From the NCBI GenBank assembly GCA_026985835.1, contig JALSPS010000103.1, forward strand, positions 1 through 6,820: 6,820 nucleotides of DNA. The letters run 5' to 3'. Under the pieces are notes generated by a model. The model did no database searches and had not been told where the DNA came from. It worked only from the letters and a program-made list of their open reading frames with translations. The position numbers and the translations under genes were made by a program. This document shows positions 5,881 to 6,820 of the stretch, piece by piece. Each line of letters starts with the position of its first letter. The stretch's first letter is position 1. Source of the DNA: Candidatus Kaiserbacteria bacterium (lineage in GTDB: Bacteria; Patescibacteriota; Minisyncoccia; Phycocordibacterales; UBA2100).

Positions 5881-6327
5881 TTATTCACCATCTTTATTTT
5901 CATCAGCAGACTCACTCTCGTCTTGAGTTTTTTCAGGTTCTTGCGCAGAGTCCTCTTTTGTACCTTCTGAATCTGCTACATTTTCGGCCTCCGCATTTTC
6001 ACTGTTTTGAGAATCTTCACTTTCTGAATCAGCTTCCTGCTCTTCTGATATTATCGGGCTTTTCTTAGGTAAAACATTTTTTGGCTTACCTTCTATAACA
6101 CCCTCTTTTACAAAGATATTATAAACCACTTCTGTTGGTTGAGCTCCAACAGAAATCCAATAAGACGCTCTCTCTTTATCTAAAACAATTGCGTCTGAAT
6201 GCGGATCATAAGAGCCAAGCCTCTCGGTAAAATTACCGCTTTTTGGACCAAGTGTATGCTCCGCAACAACAATACGAAAAGCTGACTTGTTTCTACGCCC
6301 TATTCTTTGTAATCTTATTTTTAACAT
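5881..6327 (-). CDS. rpsP: 30S ribosomal protein bS16 with acidic C-terminal extension
   Basis: bS16 binds 16S rRNA in the 30S body and helps early assembly. Residues 1-90 are the normal protein: MLKIRLQRIGRRNKSAFRIVVA at the N-terminus, then ERLGSYDPHSD (35-45) and RASYWISVGAQPTEVVYNI (53-71). Family members usually end near residue 80-90. This one continues to 148. Residues 95-148 hold 23 Asp/Glu against 3 Lys, with many Ser, Gln, Asn and Ala, and no hydrophobic core, so the tail is probably disordered. The open reading frame is continuous and ends in TAA, so the tail is not from an obvious frameshift. The ATG at 6327 fits the family start exactly. The promoter predicts transcription starting about 2 nt before it, i.e. 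a practically leaderless mRNA. It heads the rpsP-khpA-trmD group. Confidence 0.97.
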   Translation of the reverse strand: MLKIRLQRIGRRNKSAFRIVVAEHTLGPKSGNFTERLGSYDPHSDAIVLDKERASYWISVGAQPTEVVYNIFVKEGVIEGKPKNVLPKKSPIISEEQEADSESEDSQNSENAEAENVADSEGTKEDSAQEPEKTQDESESADENKDGE

Positions 6328-6335
6328 ACCAGCAA

Positions 6336-6363
6336 ACTATACCAGAAAAAAAATATAAATCAA
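6336..6363 (-). promoter_or_regulatory. rpsP promoter (TTGATT-16-TATAGT)
   Basis: Minus-strand TTGATT at 6363-6358 and TATAGT at 6341-6336 with a 16-bp spacer that holds an 8-base T-run (6353-6346). The predicted start near 6329 is about 2 nt before the rpsP ATG. The -35 begins 3 bp after the upstream GC-rich hairpin, so the T-rich tail of that terminator and the promoter spacer are the same DNA. Confidence 0.65.
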
Positions 6364-6391
6364 TAAGCGCCGGGTGCTTCGCACCCGGCGC
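6346..6391 (-). terminator. GC-rich hairpin with T-rich tail upstream of rpsP
   Basis: A perfect 11-bp stem, GCGCCGGGTGC at 6367-6377 with its complement at 6381-6391 and a 3-nt loop. On the minus strand it is followed by TTATTGATTTATA and eight T's (6353-6346). This orientation would end transcripts arriving from above 6391 before rpsP starts. The uninterrupted T-run is 13 bp from the stem, so it is not an ideal intrinsic terminator. On the plus strand no T-run follows. Confidence 0.6.
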
Positions 6392-6606
6392 CAGCCTCTT
6401 GAAAGATAGGATTACAGGAAACTCCGTTGGAGAACAAACGAAGATTACCCGGATCGCGGAAACGCGCTCTTTCAGCTCAATCTCAATCAGGCTGCTTATC
6501 GCCAATCGCGCCTTTTTAAGATCTCGCCTCAAAATCCTTCTTTCTTATCGCAATTGCTCGCGAGAATGATCACAATTGCGCCCCGCTCGAGGCCCAGCAG
6601 GTGGAA
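6392..6606. other. GC-rich gene-free stretch, possible structured RNA or decayed sequence
   Basis: About 215 bp with no credible reading frame on either strand. The longest frame on the minus strand begins only with TTG and runs through the terminator and promoter into rpsP. GC is about 52% over 6361-6660, against about 20% in the 60 bp just downstream and clearly lower values in the genes. Inverted repeats are nested: 6392-6397 with 6489-6494 (6 bp), 6400-6406 with 6468-6474 (7 bp), and inside these CTCC/GGAG at 6422-6432 and CGCG-GAAA-CGCG at 6455-6466. Separately 6549-6556 pairs with 6573-6580 (8 bp, CGCAATTG). It does not match RNase P RNA, tmRNA, SRP RNA or tRNA motifs that I know. It may be a minus-strand RNA ended by the 6367-6391 hairpin, a transferred fragment, or a decayed gene. 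Confidence 0.4.
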
Positions 6607-6628
6607 TTAACAACACGGAGGATTCCAC
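6601..6628. repeat. Inverted repeat over the end of the upstream ORF
   Basis: GTGGAAT at 6601-6607 pairs with ATTCCAC at 6622-6628, extended by one G-T pair, around a 12-nt loop. It covers the stop codon of the partial minus-strand ORF. No T-run follows on the minus strand, so it is not an obvious terminator; it could stabilise the 3' end or belong to the adjacent structured stretch. Confidence 0.35.
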
Positions 6629-6819
6629 GGACACCAAAGAACAGGCGGTCTTTTGGGACATTTCTCTTTTGTGGCCCTTCTGTTCATAAAATTATGTTTG
6701 GTACCAAAAAATTTCTCACGCAACTCCTCCATTTGCCTTGAGAAATTATGACCACTCTCCCAATTTTCTTTTGTCAGTTTTTTACCCCTTTCAGATGCCA
6801 GCGCAGGAACCAGAACTGG
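6607..6819 (-). CDS. 3' end of an unidentified ORF (70 residues visible, cut by window edge)
   Basis: A minus-strand frame runs from the window edge to a TAA at 6609-6607 without interruption. I do not recognise the product. The visible part is hydrophilic and basic, with a likely helix around NFSRQMEELREKFFG (25-39), a basic stretch NRRATKEKCPKR, and an odd tail rich in Pro, Cys and Trp ending VLWCPWNPPCC. There is no membrane segment or known catalytic motif. A hairpin with a T-run lies inside it (6710-6747), and the sequence just downstream is GC-rich and gene-free, so this may be a genuine C-terminus, a frameshifted gene, or a chance frame in non-coding DNA. The other two minus frames close sooner. 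Confidence 0.35.
   Translation of the reverse strand, partial: PVLVPALASERGKKLTKENWESGHNFSRQMEELREKFFGTKHNFMNRRATKEKCPKRPPVLWCPWNPPCC
6704..6747 (-). repeat. Hairpin with GGAGGAG loop and T-run
   Basis: Arms AATTTCTCA and TGAGAAATT (6710-6718 and 6739-6747, 9 bp) enclose a second stem GCAA/TTGC (6720-6723 with 6733-6736) after a small internal loop. On the minus strand the loop reads ATGGAGGAG and the outer stem runs into a row of T's. This resembles an intrinsic terminator or a ribosome-binding-site hairpin, unexpected inside a reading frame. Confidence 0.4.
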
Positions 6820-6820
6820 C

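Noticed and set aside
6293..6532. Minus-strand 79-aa frame upstream of and overlapping rpsP
   Set aside because: It has only a TTG start with a stop codon shortly upstream, runs through the GC-rich hairpin and the rpsP promoter, and overlaps rpsP by 35 bp in another frame. Its codon use is unlike the real genes.
6361..6820. Known housekeeping RNA (RNase P RNA, tmRNA, SRP RNA) or tRNA
   Set aside because: None of the conserved motifs of these RNAs that I can recall is present on either strand, and no cloverleaf with a TTCRA loop was seen.
1..6820. CRISPR array, insertion sequence, attachment site or toxin-antitoxin pair
   Set aside because: No regularly spaced repeats, terminal inverted repeats with a transposase, integrase, or paired small genes were found.

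Overview
The window is a compact, AT-rich bacterial region whose recognisable genes all read on the minus strand. From high to low coordinates the order is: 3' end of an unidentified ORF, a GC-rich gene-free stretch, rpsP (bS16), khpA (KH-domain RNA-binding protein), trmD (tRNA m1G37 methyltransferase), a small unknown gene (79 codons), rpoB (complete, 1056 aa) and the first 330 codons of rpoC. The short RpoB without the large E. coli insertions, the short TrmD, bS16 and KhpA with long acidic tails, rpoBC away from rplJL, no rimM, tight spacing and almost no Shine-Dalgarno sequences suggest a Candidate Phyla Radiation (Patescibacteria, probably Parcubacteria-like) genome. This placement is inference from gene content and protein sequence, without a tree.

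Layout on the minus strand: 6820-6607 is the tail of an unrecognised ORF. 6606-6367 has no credible gene, is about 52% GC and contains several inverted repeats, ending in a GC-rich hairpin. The hairpin is followed at once by a promoter (TTGATT-16-TATAGT) that would start rpsP almost without a leader. rpsP, khpA and trmD follow, separated by 81 and 74 bp gaps. The second gap has a 13-bp hairpin and a possible second leaderless promoter. The 79-codon gene after trmD has its own promoter overlapping the trmD stop and the only strong Shine-Dalgarno in the window. A perfect 30-bp palindrome closes this block. Beyond it a consensus DnaA-box 9-mer and a strong promoter (TTGACT-16-TATAAT) open the rpoBC operon, with a leader of about 144 nt.

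Functionally this is core information processing. bS16 builds the 30S body, KhpA is a small RNA chaperone-like protein, TrmD protects reading frame by methylating G37 of tRNAs, and RpoB/RpoC form the RNA polymerase catalytic centre. I found no mobile element, CRISPR array, tRNA or defence system. The most useful leads are the GC-rich gene-free island, the acidic tails on two neighbouring RNA-binding proteins, the Asn at the usual TrmD catalytic Asp position, and the unusual expression signals (uniform 16-nt promoter spacers, likely leaderless starts, terminator-like hairpins in the rpoB leader).
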